Shown: piece after piece, positions 1 to 6,411 of the stretch
Layout of the letters: the number at the start of each line of letters is the position of its first letter
How positions within the stretch are numbered: position 1 is the stretch's first letter
NCBI GenBank assembly: GCA_003486645.1
Contig: DNGI01000036.1
Coordinates: forward strand, 1-11,927
Length of the DNA: 11,927 bases
Reading direction: 5' to 3'
Source of the DNA: Cyanobacteria bacterium UBA11370
Lineage (GTDB): Bacteria > Cyanobacteriota > Cyanobacteriia > Cyanobacteriales > Coleofasciculaceae
Program-made: the position numbers and the translations under genes
Notes under the pieces: generated by a model
What the model saw: only the letters and a program-made list of their open reading frames with translations
Databases searched by the model: none
What the model was told of the DNA's origin: nothing

Positions 1-59
1 CGATAATAATACGTCTCCCCCTCAACCCAGTCTAAGTTATACCGTAGAAACTAACATTC

Positions 60-413
60 CTAGCGGCGGGGTTCTGGATACCTTGACCGTCGTCTTGAGG
101 GCGATCGCTTAGGGGTTCGACGAAAGGATAATCGCCAAACTCGTTGTAACCAAACTAAAATCCTCAATACTTGTTCAACTCGTTGCCACTGAATCTCTAG
201 TTGCTGATAACGATCTTTGAGTTCACTAACACCCAACTGGGTTTGATAAATTCCCTTCGGGGCATCATGCAATACGGCATAAGTACTCCGTTCAGCCGCA
301 TCTACACTATCAGCCGCTGCCGCGAGTCCCTGCCGTAGCTTCCAGACTTGCCAAGCGACATAGAGACAAAATACCGATATAAGCAGGTTGATGACGACAA
401 CGACAGTCAGCAT
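60..413 (-). CDS. Small one-helix membrane-anchored protein, function unknown
   Basis: Reads ATG at 413 to TAG at 60, 117 residues. Residues 3-24 form one strongly hydrophobic segment (VVVVINLLISVFCLYVAW), so the protein is probably anchored in a membrane by its N-terminus. Residues 26-90 are polar and predicted helical, with the spacing of a short coiled coil (ELKDRYQQLEIQWQRVEQVL). The last 23 residues are extremely basic (RRTPKRSPSRRRSR) and could contact nucleic acid or acidic lipid; that is inference. No catalytic motif is visible and I do not recognise a named family. A HIP1 octamer at 101-108 lies within the gene, consistent with long residence in this genome. No strong Shine-Dalgarno sequence precedes the ATG. 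Confidence 0.7.
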   Translation of the reverse strand: MLTVVVVINLLISVFCLYVAWQVWKLRQGLAAAADSVDAAERSTYAVLHDAPKGIYQTQLGVSELKDRYQQLEIQWQRVEQVLRILVWLQRVWRLSFRRTPKRSPSRRRSRYPEPRR

Positions 414-464
414 TGTTAGGTATTAAGGACGACAATTTCTCCTGACCGCCTTCTCATTCTTCCT

Positions 465-488
465 CTCTCCCCCTCTCCCCCTCTCTCT
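465..488. repeat. CTCTCCCC octamer tandem repeat
   Basis: Three tandem octamers, two exact CTCTCCCC and one CTCTCTCT, sit in a wider pyrimidine-only run (about 461-497) between the small membrane-protein gene and tRNA-Phe. On the minus strand it reads as GGGGAGAG units, close in type to the GATGGGGA octamers at 4924-4963. It resembles the short tandemly repeated sequences common between cyanobacterial genes. It lies just beyond the 3' end of the tRNA. Confidence 0.6.
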
Positions 489-533
489 ATTCCCCTATCT
501 TCATTTGTAGATAGATTTTTGATGACCGTTAAA

Positions 534-606
534 TGCCAGGAGGCGGATTTGAACCGCCGACACGGGGATTTTCAGTCCCCTGCTCTACCAACTGAGCTAT
601 CCCGGC
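534..606 (-). tRNA. tRNA-Phe (anticodon GAA)
   Basis: The minus strand folds into a complete 73-nt cloverleaf. The acceptor arm GCCGGGA (606-600) pairs with TCCTGGC (541-535), leaving discriminator A at 534. The D arm contains AGCTCAGTTGGTAGAGC. The anticodon stem GGGGA/TCCCC encloses the loop CTGAAAA, giving anticodon GAA at plus-strand positions 573-571. The T arm reads GGCGGTTCAAATCCGCC. The 3' CCA is not encoded, because the next minus-strand bases are TTT, so it must be added after transcription. The gene is on the same strand as the LapA-domain gene about 120 bp upstream. I see no clear promoter of its own in that gap. Confidence 0.97.
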
Positions 607-725
607 TTAGTAATTTCAGCGCTTAACTAAATTAGCAAACTTCAATAGGAATTGGCAAGCAGACCTTCAATTTTATTCTCTGATCTCCCTATCGACCTGA
701 ATTTGTATCAAAAGTTACATTCTGT

Positions 726-974
726 CTATTCTTCTTCTTCATACTGCTCTTGGGGTTCAGAACCACCCAGTTGCCACAATGGAGGTGCGATCTCGCCTCC
801 GATGACTCCAACCCCAACACTAAATGCCAATACAATCCCGACAGGTAACTCAATCGACTCAAAGCCAAGAAACTTTAAGGAGACTAAGGTATAGTTTTGC
901 ACAGAAAGGATGGCGATCGCTCCAATCCAACTCGCCACAATTAAAGAAGTCACTAAATTAGCAATTGTTTTCAT
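726..974 (-). CDS. LapA-domain (DUF1049-like) small membrane protein
   Basis: An 82-residue protein with two hydrophobic segments (about residues 5-25 and 43-61) separated by a short stretch containing SVQN (24-27) and VSLKFLGFESIELP. This is the usual pattern of the LapA/DUF1049 family of small inner-membrane proteins: helix, 'QN', beta-like segment, then a Gly/Val-rich second helix. The acidic tail ends EQYEEEE. In enterobacteria the related LapA acts with LapB in LPS homeostasis; in cyanobacteria the role is unknown, so I give no symbol. A GTG at 978-980, two codons upstream, is a rival start: an AGAGG lies 7 nt before the GTG and 13 nt before the ATG. The gene begins 31 bp after the GST stop on the same strand, so the two may be co-transcribed. 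Confidence 0.8.
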   Translation of the reverse strand: MKTIANLVTSLIVASWIGAIAILSVQNYTLVSLKFLGFESIELPVGIVLAFSVGVGVIGGEIAPPLWQLGGSEPQEQYEEEE

Positions 975-1005
975 GGGCACAACCGCGCCTCTAACCTCAA
1001 AACCA

Positions 1006-1656
1006 TTATCGCTTTTCTAAGTTTTTCCTGATCGTCGGCATTGCGGCTTCAATCTCATCCTGTGAAGGGGCAGTTTCTTTCCAGCTATCTCGTGCTTGGA
1101 GTTTTTCTGACCATACTTTTAACTTAGAATACTCATCCAAAGATATGCCAAACAACGGCAAAGAAGGGACTAATGTTCCGGCTACAACTTCGGCTAGCGT
1201 AAACTCTTCTCCGGCAAAATAGGGACAATCTCCTAACAAACTTTCATAGAACTGCAAGACCGTCGCAATTTTATGCTGTGCTGCTTCTAATTGGGTAGAC
1301 TTAACGTCTAACTTTACCATTTGTTTGAGGAGTGGAACCGTCGCAGGTAAAAGCTCATTAACTGTCACCATTTCAACCATACGAACTTTTGCGATCGCCT
1401 GAGCATCCTTTGGCATTAAGCTAGGAGATGGATACTTTGCCTCTAAATAGTCTAGGATCGCCAACGATTCTACGACTCGAAATCCATCATCTACGATCAC
1501 AGGAATATGTTGAAATGGGTTGAGCGCTGTAAATTCAGGCTCAAGCTGATCCCCATCTAATTTCATCAAAGTCGGCTCGAAGGGAATCTGTTTTTCTAGC
1601 AGTGTTACCCAGACTCGACGGACGTTTAGGGAAAGGCGATTGTAGTAGAATTTCAT
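1006..1656 (-). CDS. Glutathione S-transferase family protein
   Basis: A 216-residue soluble protein of normal GST length. The N-terminal thioredoxin-like domain (about 1-78) opens MKFYYNRLSLNVRRV and includes the cis-proline of the IPVI motif (P52) and the glutathione gamma-glutamyl contact pair E63-S64 in VVESLAIL. The helical C-terminal domain (about 85-205) carries AGEEFTLAEV (148-157), matching the family's N-capping and hydrophobic staple region. The family conjugates or reduces substrates with glutathione in the cytoplasm; the substrate cannot be told from sequence. The ATG is preceded not by a Shine-Dalgarno sequence but by CCAACAA heptamers. A good promoter lies at 1785-1812. The LapA-domain gene follows closely. 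Confidence 0.93.
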   Translation of the reverse strand: MKFYYNRLSLNVRRVWVTLLEKQIPFEPTLMKLDGDQLEPEFTALNPFQHIPVIVDDGFRVVESLAILDYLEAKYPSPSLMPKDAQAIAKVRMVEMVTVNELLPATVPLLKQMVKLDVKSTQLEAAQHKIATVLQFYESLLGDCPYFAGEEFTLAEVVAGTLVPSLPLFGISLDEYSKLKVWSEKLQARDSWKETAPSQDEIEAAMPTIRKNLEKR

Positions 1657-1883
1657 GGATTTGTTGTTGGTTGTTGGTTGTTGGTTGTTGGTTATTGGTT
1701 TCTTGTTGTTTATTATTTATTTTTCAATCCCTATACCTATTACAAAAGTCTCTTCCAGAGCATATAAACTGCTAAAAGCTCACTTTTATAATAAGTCTAA
1801 TTGAGTTCTCAAAAAATAACAAACTAATAAACTACGAAACAAACAACAAACAACAAACGACTAACAACCAACAACCAACCCAA
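1657..1883. repeat. Repeat-bounded intergenic element with CCAACAA/TTGTTGG arms
   Basis: The whole gap between the GST start codon and the phosphohexomutase stop is bounded by oppositely oriented repeats. The left arm (1659-1700) has four exact TTGTTGG heptamers plus one TTATTGG. The right arm (about 1836-1879) has AACAAAC, AACAACC and CAACCAA units, largely complementary to the left arm. The AT-rich core (1701-1835) holds the GST promoter. A 38-nt block of the left arm (1659-1696) is identical to 11816-11853 upstream of sufS. The heptamers resemble cyanobacterial short tandemly repeated repetitive sequences. No open reading frame is seen in the core. Confidence 0.75.
1785..1812 (-). promoter_or_regulatory. 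Sigma70-type promoter for the GST gene
   Basis: On the minus strand TTGAGA (1812-1807, 5 of 6 to TTGACA) and TATAAA (1790-1785, 5 of 6 to TATAAT) are separated by 16 bp. A start near 1778 would give a leader of about 120 nt that ends in the CCAACAA repeats just before the ATG. This is read by eye and not experimentally supported. Confidence 0.55.
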
Positions 1884-3323
1884 TTAAACCGCTACAGGTT
1901 CCATCTTATTAATCATCTGTTCCATCGCGGTAGCAATTTGCGTTTCCTTTTCTGGGGAATTCGTTTCCATATAGACACGCATCAGCGGTTCAGTTCCTGA
2001 CGGACGCAGCAACACCCAGCTACCCTCTTCTAAATAGAGTTTGATGCCATCTTTACGACCCACTTCTTTAACTTTAATTCCAGCTACTTCGGTAGGAGGA
2101 TTGGTAGTGCAAGCGTCAAGGACAGCAGCTTTATGAGCATCATTGAGATGTAAATCGAGGCGTTTGTTGTAGAGAGGGCCATCCGCTTCGGCGATCGCTT
2201 CTTCCACAAGCTGACTCAAAGGCTTTCCTTCATAAGCAATGGCTTCAGCAACTAACATATCCGCTAAGATGCCATCTTTTTCAGGAATATGCCCAATGAT
2301 ACTTAAACCTCCCGATTCTTCACCCCCAATTAATACATCAGTTTCGCGCATTTTCTCACCAATGTACTTAAACCCTACAGCCGTTTCATAAATTTGTAAG
2401 CCGTACTTAGCTGCAAAATTATCTAACAGATGAGTTGTGGCAACGGTGCGAACAATCGCTCCCGTTTTGCCTTTATTTTTGATTAGATGACGAGCAAGTA
2501 ATAACAATACTGTATTCGGCGTGAGAACATTTCCTTGTTCATCAACAATCCCGAAGCGATCGCTATCCCCATCCGTCGCTAAACCCAAATCCGCGTTATC
2601 TTGTTTAACGGCTTCTACCAGTTTTACTAATTGTTCTTTTTTCGGTTCCGGCATTCCCCCACCAAATAACACATCACGGGTGGCATTAAACGTTTCCGTC
2701 TGACAACCGCAATGTTCGAGAACGACATCTAAATAGCCGCGAGAGGTTGAATACAAAGCGTCATATTTAACCTTAAGCTGGGCACTCCGAATTCGTTCAA
2801 CATCGAGTAGAGTGTAGATGAATTTCAAATAGTCGGGTTTAGGATCAAATGTGGAAATTTTATCCTTATTTTTACCAGTCGGCGGCGCATCATCAGCCCC
2901 TTCAATATTGGCAACAATGGTATCTGTAATTTCTGGTGTTGCTGGTCCTGCATAATCCGGGATATATTTAATTCCGCAATAGGGAGCAGGGTTGTGAGAG
3001 GCGGTAAACATCAATGCACCCGCTGAATTCAGCAAACGGGCATTGTAAGCAATCACGGGTGTAGGACAATCCCGATCCACAATTTTCACTGTCCAACCCA
3101 AATCTGCCAGAATTTGAGCTGCCGTGTAGGAAAACTGGTCAGCCAGAAAGCGGGGATCGTAACCCACTAAAACGGGACGGTCTTTAGGATAGGCGGTTTC
3201 GAGATAACTGGCGATCGCACGGGTGACTTTACATACATTGGCAAACGTAAAATCATCCGCGATAATTCCCCGCCAGCCATCGGTGCCGAATTTAATTTTG
3301 GTTGCGCTGTTTACTGCACTCAT
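1884..3323 (-). CDS. Phosphoglucomutase/phosphomannomutase (alpha-D-phosphohexomutase)
   Basis: Interconverts hexose 1- and 6-phosphates through a phosphoserine enzyme in the cytoplasm, feeding glycogen and nucleotide-sugar synthesis. All four family loops are present, numbered from the ATG at 3323 (479 residues): N-terminal FGTDGWRG (12-19), catalytic serine loop TASHNP (S109), metal loop DGDSDR (251-256), sugar-specificity loop GEESGG (334-339) and C-terminal phosphate loop RPSGTEP (440-446). Length is normal for this short bacterial type. The frame stays open to a TTG at 3344, adding MRYKVAH. I prefer the ATG because a TATAAT -10 at 3361-3356 would start transcription about 5 nt before that TTG. 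PGM and PMM activities cannot be separated by eye. Confidence 0.95.
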   Translation of the reverse strand: MSAVNSATKIKFGTDGWRGIIADDFTFANVCKVTRAIASYLETAYPKDRPVLVGYDPRFLADQFSYTAAQILADLGWTVKIVDRDCPTPVIAYNARLLNSAGALMFTASHNPAPYCGIKYIPDYAGPATPEITDTIVANIEGADDAPPTGKNKDKISTFDPKPDYLKFIYTLLDVERIRSAQLKVKYDALYSTSRGYLDVVLEHCGCQTETFNATRDVLFGGGMPEPKKEQLVKLVEAVKQDNADLGLATDGDSDRFGIVDEQGNVLTPNTVLLLLARHLIKNKGKTGAIVRTVATTHLLDNFAAKYGLQIYETAVGFKYIGEKMRETDVLIGGEESGGLSIIGHIPEKDGILADMLVAEAIAYEGKPLSQLVEEAIAEADGPLYNKRLDLHLNDAHKAAVLDACTTNPPTEVAGIKVKEVGRKDGIKLYLEEGSWVLLRPSGTEPLMRVYMETNSPEKETQIATAMEQMINKMEPVAV

Positions 3324-3355
3324 GTGGGCTACTTTGTATCTCAATTTAACTTAAT

Positions 3356-3361
3356 ATTATA
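3356..3361 (-). promoter_or_regulatory. -10 element (TATAAT) for the phosphohexomutase gene
   Basis: The minus strand reads exact TATAAT from 3361 to 3356. No good -35 box lies at 16-18 bp, so this may be a regulated or activator-dependent promoter. A start near 3349 gives a leader of about 25 nt to the ATG at 3323. Confidence 0.4.
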
Positions 3362-3779
3362 AGTAAAACTTGTAATTCTCAGTTTTAAATTTTAAATTCG
3401 TCAAGGCAATAGAATTCATCCTACTAAAGTTAAGTAACGTTAAGGTCTTGGCAAGCACGTATTGGCGTGGTTTGGGCTTTGTAGTACAATTTTAAATTAC
3501 GTTGAATACTGATAAATTGGGATTTTATTACCTACGTTAAGACAATAGTTCCTGACTTGCCTTGAAACCTAATCATATTCGTCGTTTAACTCATGACGCG
3601 ATAGAAATTACAAATATTACAAACTTTCCCTCGAATAACGAGTTTTTTCAACCCGCCAATCAACCAATTTGACAAAAAAACCTATTTATGTATCTATCCC
3701 TCTGAGTGTATGAGTGCAGACTAAAAAGTCACAGACACGGAAACTTGCCACTACGATTCTGAGGACGGAAGATATATAG

Positions 3780-3788
3780 TGATATAAT
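3780..3788 (+). promoter_or_regulatory. Extended -10 promoter (TGATATAAT) for the coiled-coil gene
   Basis: TG-A-TATAAT is a perfect extended -10 motif (TGnTATAAT), which can work without a -35 box. A start near 3795 leaves a leader of about 80 nt before the GTG at 3877. TTGCCA (3745-3750) and TGGCAA (3798-3803) form a wide dyad around it, possibly by chance. Confidence 0.5.
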
Positions 3789-3876
3789 CCTCCTGCTTGG
3801 CAATTTGATCAGCCCTCGACGCTGCCCGTCATCTTGTACCATCGGGAGTACCGTAGTATCGGAGCTGTAAGCCATC

Positions 3877-4425
3877 GTGAGCCAGACTGAAACCCTAACC
3901 CTACAAACGCTTCAATCTGAAGTTTCTCGTGTGCGGGAAGAGTTGCACCTTAGAGATCAGCTTGTGCAGCAACTCTCTCAAGAATTATTCCGTCTTGTTA
4001 AAGGCAATGCTAATTTCACCCCTCCCCCGGAAGTTTCTGAGCGTCACCAAGCTCAAATGCGAGTCTTGCGGGAACAATTGCAAGATGTTGAACAGCAGGT
4101 GAGTTTTTATCAAAATCAGATCGCGGCTCGTGATGAGGAAATTTATCAATTGCGGCAATCCGTGCAGGAATTAACGGATCGTTCCCGGATGCTGGAACAG
4201 GTGGTACAAGAGTTACCGCTAATTTATCGCCAGAAGTTCTCCGAGCGCATGGCTCCGGTGCGGGAAAAAGTGGCAATGTTGCAACGAGAAAATCGCCAAC
4301 TCCACGCTGAATTGCAAAGTGTTAGCTATCGACTAGCAGTGAGAAGCCGTAATATTACACGGGTGGATTTGCCCAGTTTTGATCGCCCCACGGGGGGGCC
4401 AATTCCCACCTTTGGTAATGCCTAG
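3877..4425 (+). CDS. Conserved coiled-coil protein of cyanobacterial type, function unknown
   Basis: Starts at GTG, with GGAG (3861-3864) 12 nt upstream, and gives 182 residues. There is no signal peptide or membrane segment. Two helical, heptad-rich stretches dominate: residues about 5-42 (SEVSRVREELHLRDQLVQQL) and about 58-150 (REQLQDVEQQVSFYQNQIAA and onward), split by a Pro-rich break TPPPEV. The tail is unstructured, rich in Gly/Pro and ends PIPTFGNA. This suggests an oligomerising scaffold or adaptor in the cytoplasm. I recall similar coiled-coil proteins annotated as conserved hypotheticals across cyanobacteria but cannot assign a role. It is the first gene of a rightward set and has its own extended -10 promoter. 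Confidence 0.85.
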   Translation: MSQTETLTLQTLQSEVSRVREELHLRDQLVQQLSQELFRLVKGNANFTPPPEVSERHQAQMRVLREQLQDVEQQVSFYQNQIAARDEEIYQLRQSVQELTDRSRMLEQVVQELPLIYRQKFSERMAPVREKVAMLQRENRQLHAELQSVSYRLAVRSRNITRVDLPSFDRPTGGPIPTFGNA

Positions 4426-4479
4426 TACTGCTCCCTTGGAATTCAAAATTCTTACTAGCAATCATTTGAGTGATTTTGA

Positions 4480-5253
4480 ATGGTAGCTCAATTTCCGCCG
4501 CGCTCTAGTAGGGTTCTAATTGTTATCGATGACGGCATCAATGAGCAGGATGAGGGTGTAGAAGTCTCCTTGAGGACGGTTAGGGAAACGATGGTGTCGG
4601 CTCTCAAGGAGGCGATCGCTCTTGCTCCCATAGCCTCAGCAACTGTAGAAGTACTCACACTCTTGCAGTTACAAGATTTCTTATCGCTTCCCAATACAGC
4701 CAGCACGTTTATGACTGGTGATACGATTTGGTGTCCTTTAACTTGGATACCCCACACAATCGAGTTTCCTGATCAAGACCTTTTTAAAACCTGTAGTAAT
4801 GTGAGTTTGTTACGCCAATGGGTGAAGCAGGAGTTGGGATATGCAACAGGTGAGAGTCAATCCCTCTATTTACCCGTCGTACTGACAGCCAAAGGGCCAC
4901 TGTATGGAGAAGTTATTGGGATAGATGGGGAGATAAGGAGATGGGGAGATGGGGAGATGGGGGGACTAAACACTACTTATCATCAACCTGTAGATTTACC
5001 CGATGACCAGCGTCAGCCGCTTTATCATTTGGCGTATCAACTGCTGCAATTTTTATCCGCACCGCCAGCCGTTTACTTGGTACAGTTCGGGTTTGAAGGG
5101 CGAGATATTGTGTTTGATCGAGTGTTGCCGTTTCCAGATGCACCTGCGATCGCCAGTTTAGGCGTGCAAAACCCGGATCTATTTACCTGTCACTGGCATT
5201 GCTTAACACGTCAGCCAATTACCGAGTTAACGATTATTCCATCGGTTGAATAA
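4480..5253 (+). CDS. Conserved hypothetical protein of cyanobacterial type with an in-frame octamer-repeat insertion
   Basis: 257 residues from ATG 4480 to TAA 5253, with no signal peptide or transmembrane helix. An N-terminal beta-strand and acidic loop (VLIVIDDGINEQDEG, about 11-25) is followed by mixed alpha/beta sequence and a C-terminal part rich in aromatics (YLVQFGFEGRDIVFDRVLPF). I do not recognise a named domain or catalytic motif. Residues 149-162 (DGEIRRWGDGEMGG) are encoded by five tandem GATGGGGA-type octamers and look like a low-complexity insertion between otherwise ordinary segments; the frame stays open across it. HIP1 sites lie at 4612-4619 and 5146-5153. It follows the coiled-coil gene by 54 bp and may share its transcript. 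There is no clear Shine-Dalgarno sequence, and the start codon lies at the edge of an 8-bp inverted repeat (4442-4449/4473-4480). Confidence 0.8.
   Translation: MVAQFPPRSSRVLIVIDDGINEQDEGVEVSLRTVRETMVSALKEAIALAPIASATVEVLTLLQLQDFLSLPNTASTFMTGDTIWCPLTWIPHTIEFPDQDLFKTCSNVSLLRQWVKQELGYATGESQSLYLPVVLTAKGPLYGEVIGIDGEIRRWGDGEMGGLNTTYHQPVDLPDDQRQPLYHLAYQLLQFLSAPPAVYLVQFGFEGRDIVFDRVLPFPDAPAIASLGVQNPDLFTCHWHCLTRQPITELTIIPSVE
4924..4963 (+). repeat. GATGGGGA octamer array (5 copies) inside a reading frame
   Basis: Five contiguous octamers: GATGGGGA, GATAAGGA, GATGGGGA, GATGGGGA, GATGGGGG. They begin exactly at codon 149 of the surrounding gene. The unit matches the type of short tandem repeats usually seen between cyanobacterial genes, which makes the coding location notable. 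Confidence 0.85.
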
Positions 5254-5256
5254 GCT

Positions 5257-5281
5257 GATGTGGGTTTAAATGACACCCATC
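5257..5281 (+). terminator. Possible weak stem-loop after the 257-residue gene
   Basis: GATG(TG)GGT pairs with ACCCATC across a 9-nt loop, giving seven pairs with a 2-nt bulge just after the TAA. No T-run follows, so it may be a transcript-stabilising hairpin rather than an intrinsic terminator. Confidence 0.25.
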
Positions 5282-5354
5282 TTCTGCCCCAAGTCCCCGA
5301 ACCTTAGATAACAAAGATAATAATAAGGGTAGTTAACCTGTGGGGGTTGGCGTA

Positions 5355-6188
5355 ATGGTAAGTGAAGCGATCGCAGGCTGGGACGTGCCCATGCCGCCTA
5401 CAGATTTAATTTTCGATGATGGTGAACCGTTGGAAACAAATCGCCACCGTAACGGGATGAACGTCCTGATTCATTCAATTTATCAGGCGTACTCTGACCG
5501 CACTGATTTCTTTGCGGGGGGTAATATGTTCATCTACTACAGCAGCACTCAAGCCAGAAACCGAGATTTTCGAGGCCCGGATTTTTTCGTTGTCCTCAAT
5601 GTGGATGGGGCTTGCGATCGCAAAGGTTGGGTCGTATGGGAAGAAAATGGACGCTACCCTGATGTGCTCATCGAACTGATGTCTCCTTCAACGGCCAATA
5701 TTGATACAGGCAAGAAAAAAGACCTTTACGAGCAAGTTTTTAGAACCAGGGACTACTTTGTTTTTAATCCCTTTGACCCCGATTCGTTACAAGGTTGGAG
5801 TTTGGATGCGGCTGACCACTATCAACCCTTGACACCTAATGACCAAGGTTGGCTTTGGAGTGAGACATTAGGCTTATGGTTAGGAACATGGTCAGGAACA
5901 CTCTATCGAGATCCAGCCGTATGGCTACGATTTTATGACCAGGCGGGTAATCTTGTCCCCTTACCAGAGGAAGCAGCCGAACAACAAGGTCTTCAGCAAG
6001 GTCTTCAACAAGGTTTTCAACAAGGTGCAATTCGCCAGTTGTTACGTGTACTTACCTTACGCTTTGGGACAGTTCCACCGGATTTGGAGCAAAATTTGCA
6101 AGCCCTTGATGTCAATCAACTGGAGGATTTGGTCGAGGTAGCGCTTGCTGTGGAGTCCTTGGAACAGTTTGCCAGCCATTTATATTGA
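5355..6188 (+). CDS. Uma2/DUF820-family putative nuclease with C-terminal DUF4351-like domain
   Basis: The Uma2 (DUF820) fold is a PD-(D/E)XK-like nuclease domain hugely expanded in cyanobacteria; its cellular role is not established. Numbered from ATG 5355 (277 residues), candidate catalytic residues are D76 in RGPDFFVV, D103 and E107 in PDVLIELMS, and the lysines of TGKKKD (about 120-122). After residue 205 comes a Gln-Gly linker (QQGLQQGLQQGFQQG) from a 12-bp tandem repeat. A 50-residue tail follows (IRQLLRVLTLRFGTVPPDLE, then a second helix), matching the DUF4351 pattern found at the end of other putative nuclease families. The ATG has a G-run (5342-5346) 8 nt upstream, which favours it over the GTG at 5340. 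HIP1 sites lie at 5367-5374 and 5614-5621. Activity is not shown here. Confidence 0.88.
   Translation: MVSEAIAGWDVPMPPTDLIFDDGEPLETNRHRNGMNVLIHSIYQAYSDRTDFFAGGNMFIYYSSTQARNRDFRGPDFFVVLNVDGACDRKGWVVWEENGRYPDVLIELMSPSTANIDTGKKKDLYEQVFRTRDYFVFNPFDPDSLQGWSLDAADHYQPLTPNDQGWLWSETLGLWLGTWSGTLYRDPAVWLRFYDQAGNLVPLPEEAAEQQGLQQGLQQGFQQGAIRQLLRVLTLRFGTVPPDLEQNLQALDVNQLEDLVEVALAVESLEQFASHLY
5982..6026 (+). repeat. 12-bp tandem repeat encoding a QQG linker
   Basis: Almost four copies of CAACAAGGTCTT: 5982-5993 exact, 5994-6005 with CAG, 6006-6017 with TTTT, and a partial copy at 6018-6026. The unit is four codons (QQGL/QQGF), so copy-number changes keep frame and only lengthen or shorten the interdomain linker. 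Confidence 0.85.
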
Positions 6189-6411
6189 AAATGGGGTGCA
6201 GCGTGGCGGAAATAACTATCCAGTTGAACCCGTTGAAAAACTCTAAACAGCTTACCGTACAAGCTTCCTTGACTACTCCTACGGAGAAGGCTAAACGAAT
6301 CCCCTTCTTACACTAACGTAGCTCAAACGTAAGGAAGATGAACGATTTTTCTGCCTTCATTGAAATAAAAGCAGGCCATTCATTTTTCTTTACCTGCTAC
6401 AGGAGGCAAGG
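6189..6411. other. Intergenic region with small hairpins
   Basis: No gene is seen here. AGAAGG (6285-6290) pairs with CCTTCT (6303-6308) around a 12-nt loop, inside a wider CTTCCTT (6264-6270)/AAGGAAG (6331-6337) pair. AGCAGG (6370-6375) can pair with CCTGCT (6393-6398) immediately before the Shine-Dalgarno sequence of the small gene at 6412, or partly with CTGC (6351-6354), so two exclusive leader folds are possible. No T-run terminator follows the Uma2 gene. Confidence 0.45.
6401..6406 (+). promoter_or_regulatory. Perfect Shine-Dalgarno sequence AGGAGG
   Basis: AGGAGG lies 5 nt before the ATG at 6412. It is the best ribosome-binding site in the window and is the main reason for calling the small gene. 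Confidence 0.6.

Larger units (their letters stand above)
3324..3876. other. Intergenic region between divergent genes
   Basis: A 553-bp gap between the leftward phosphohexomutase gene and the rightward coiled-coil gene, AT-rich near 3341-3400. It carries a -10-like element for each gene (3356-3361 leftward, 3780-3788 rightward). I found no open frame with a Shine-Dalgarno sequence, no tRNA, no tandem repeat and no convincing terminator in 3400-3760. The TTAAG-containing motif ACGTTAAG occurs near 3437 and near 3533, with no obvious meaning. Confidence 0.6.

Noticed and set aside
652..894. Rightward 80-codon frame over the LapA-domain gene
   Set aside because: It is antisense to a gene with a recognisable two-helix family pattern, has no Shine-Dalgarno sequence, and its product is low-complexity Ser/Pro/Thr.
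1661..1879. Heptamer arrays as a CRISPR array
   Set aside because: Units are 7 bp with no unique spacers between them, and no cas genes are near. They are tandem short repeats.
3401..3565. TCAAGGCAA (3401-3409) and TTGCCTTGA (3557-3565) as ends of a mobile element
   Set aside because: The match is 9 bp with no extension and no target duplication. One such pair is expected by chance in about 500 bp compared with itself.
4016..4276. Leftward 86-codon frame inside the coiled-coil gene
   Set aside because: It is the mirror of a strongly heptad-patterned coding frame with a good promoter. The antisense product shows no family features.
4442..4480. TTCAAAAT/ATTTTGAA inverted repeat as a terminator or translational switch
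   Set aside because: The stem is all A-T but for one pair, the loop is 23 nt and no T-run follows. It would be too weak, and AATTCAAAATT-like sequence is common between cyanobacterial genes.
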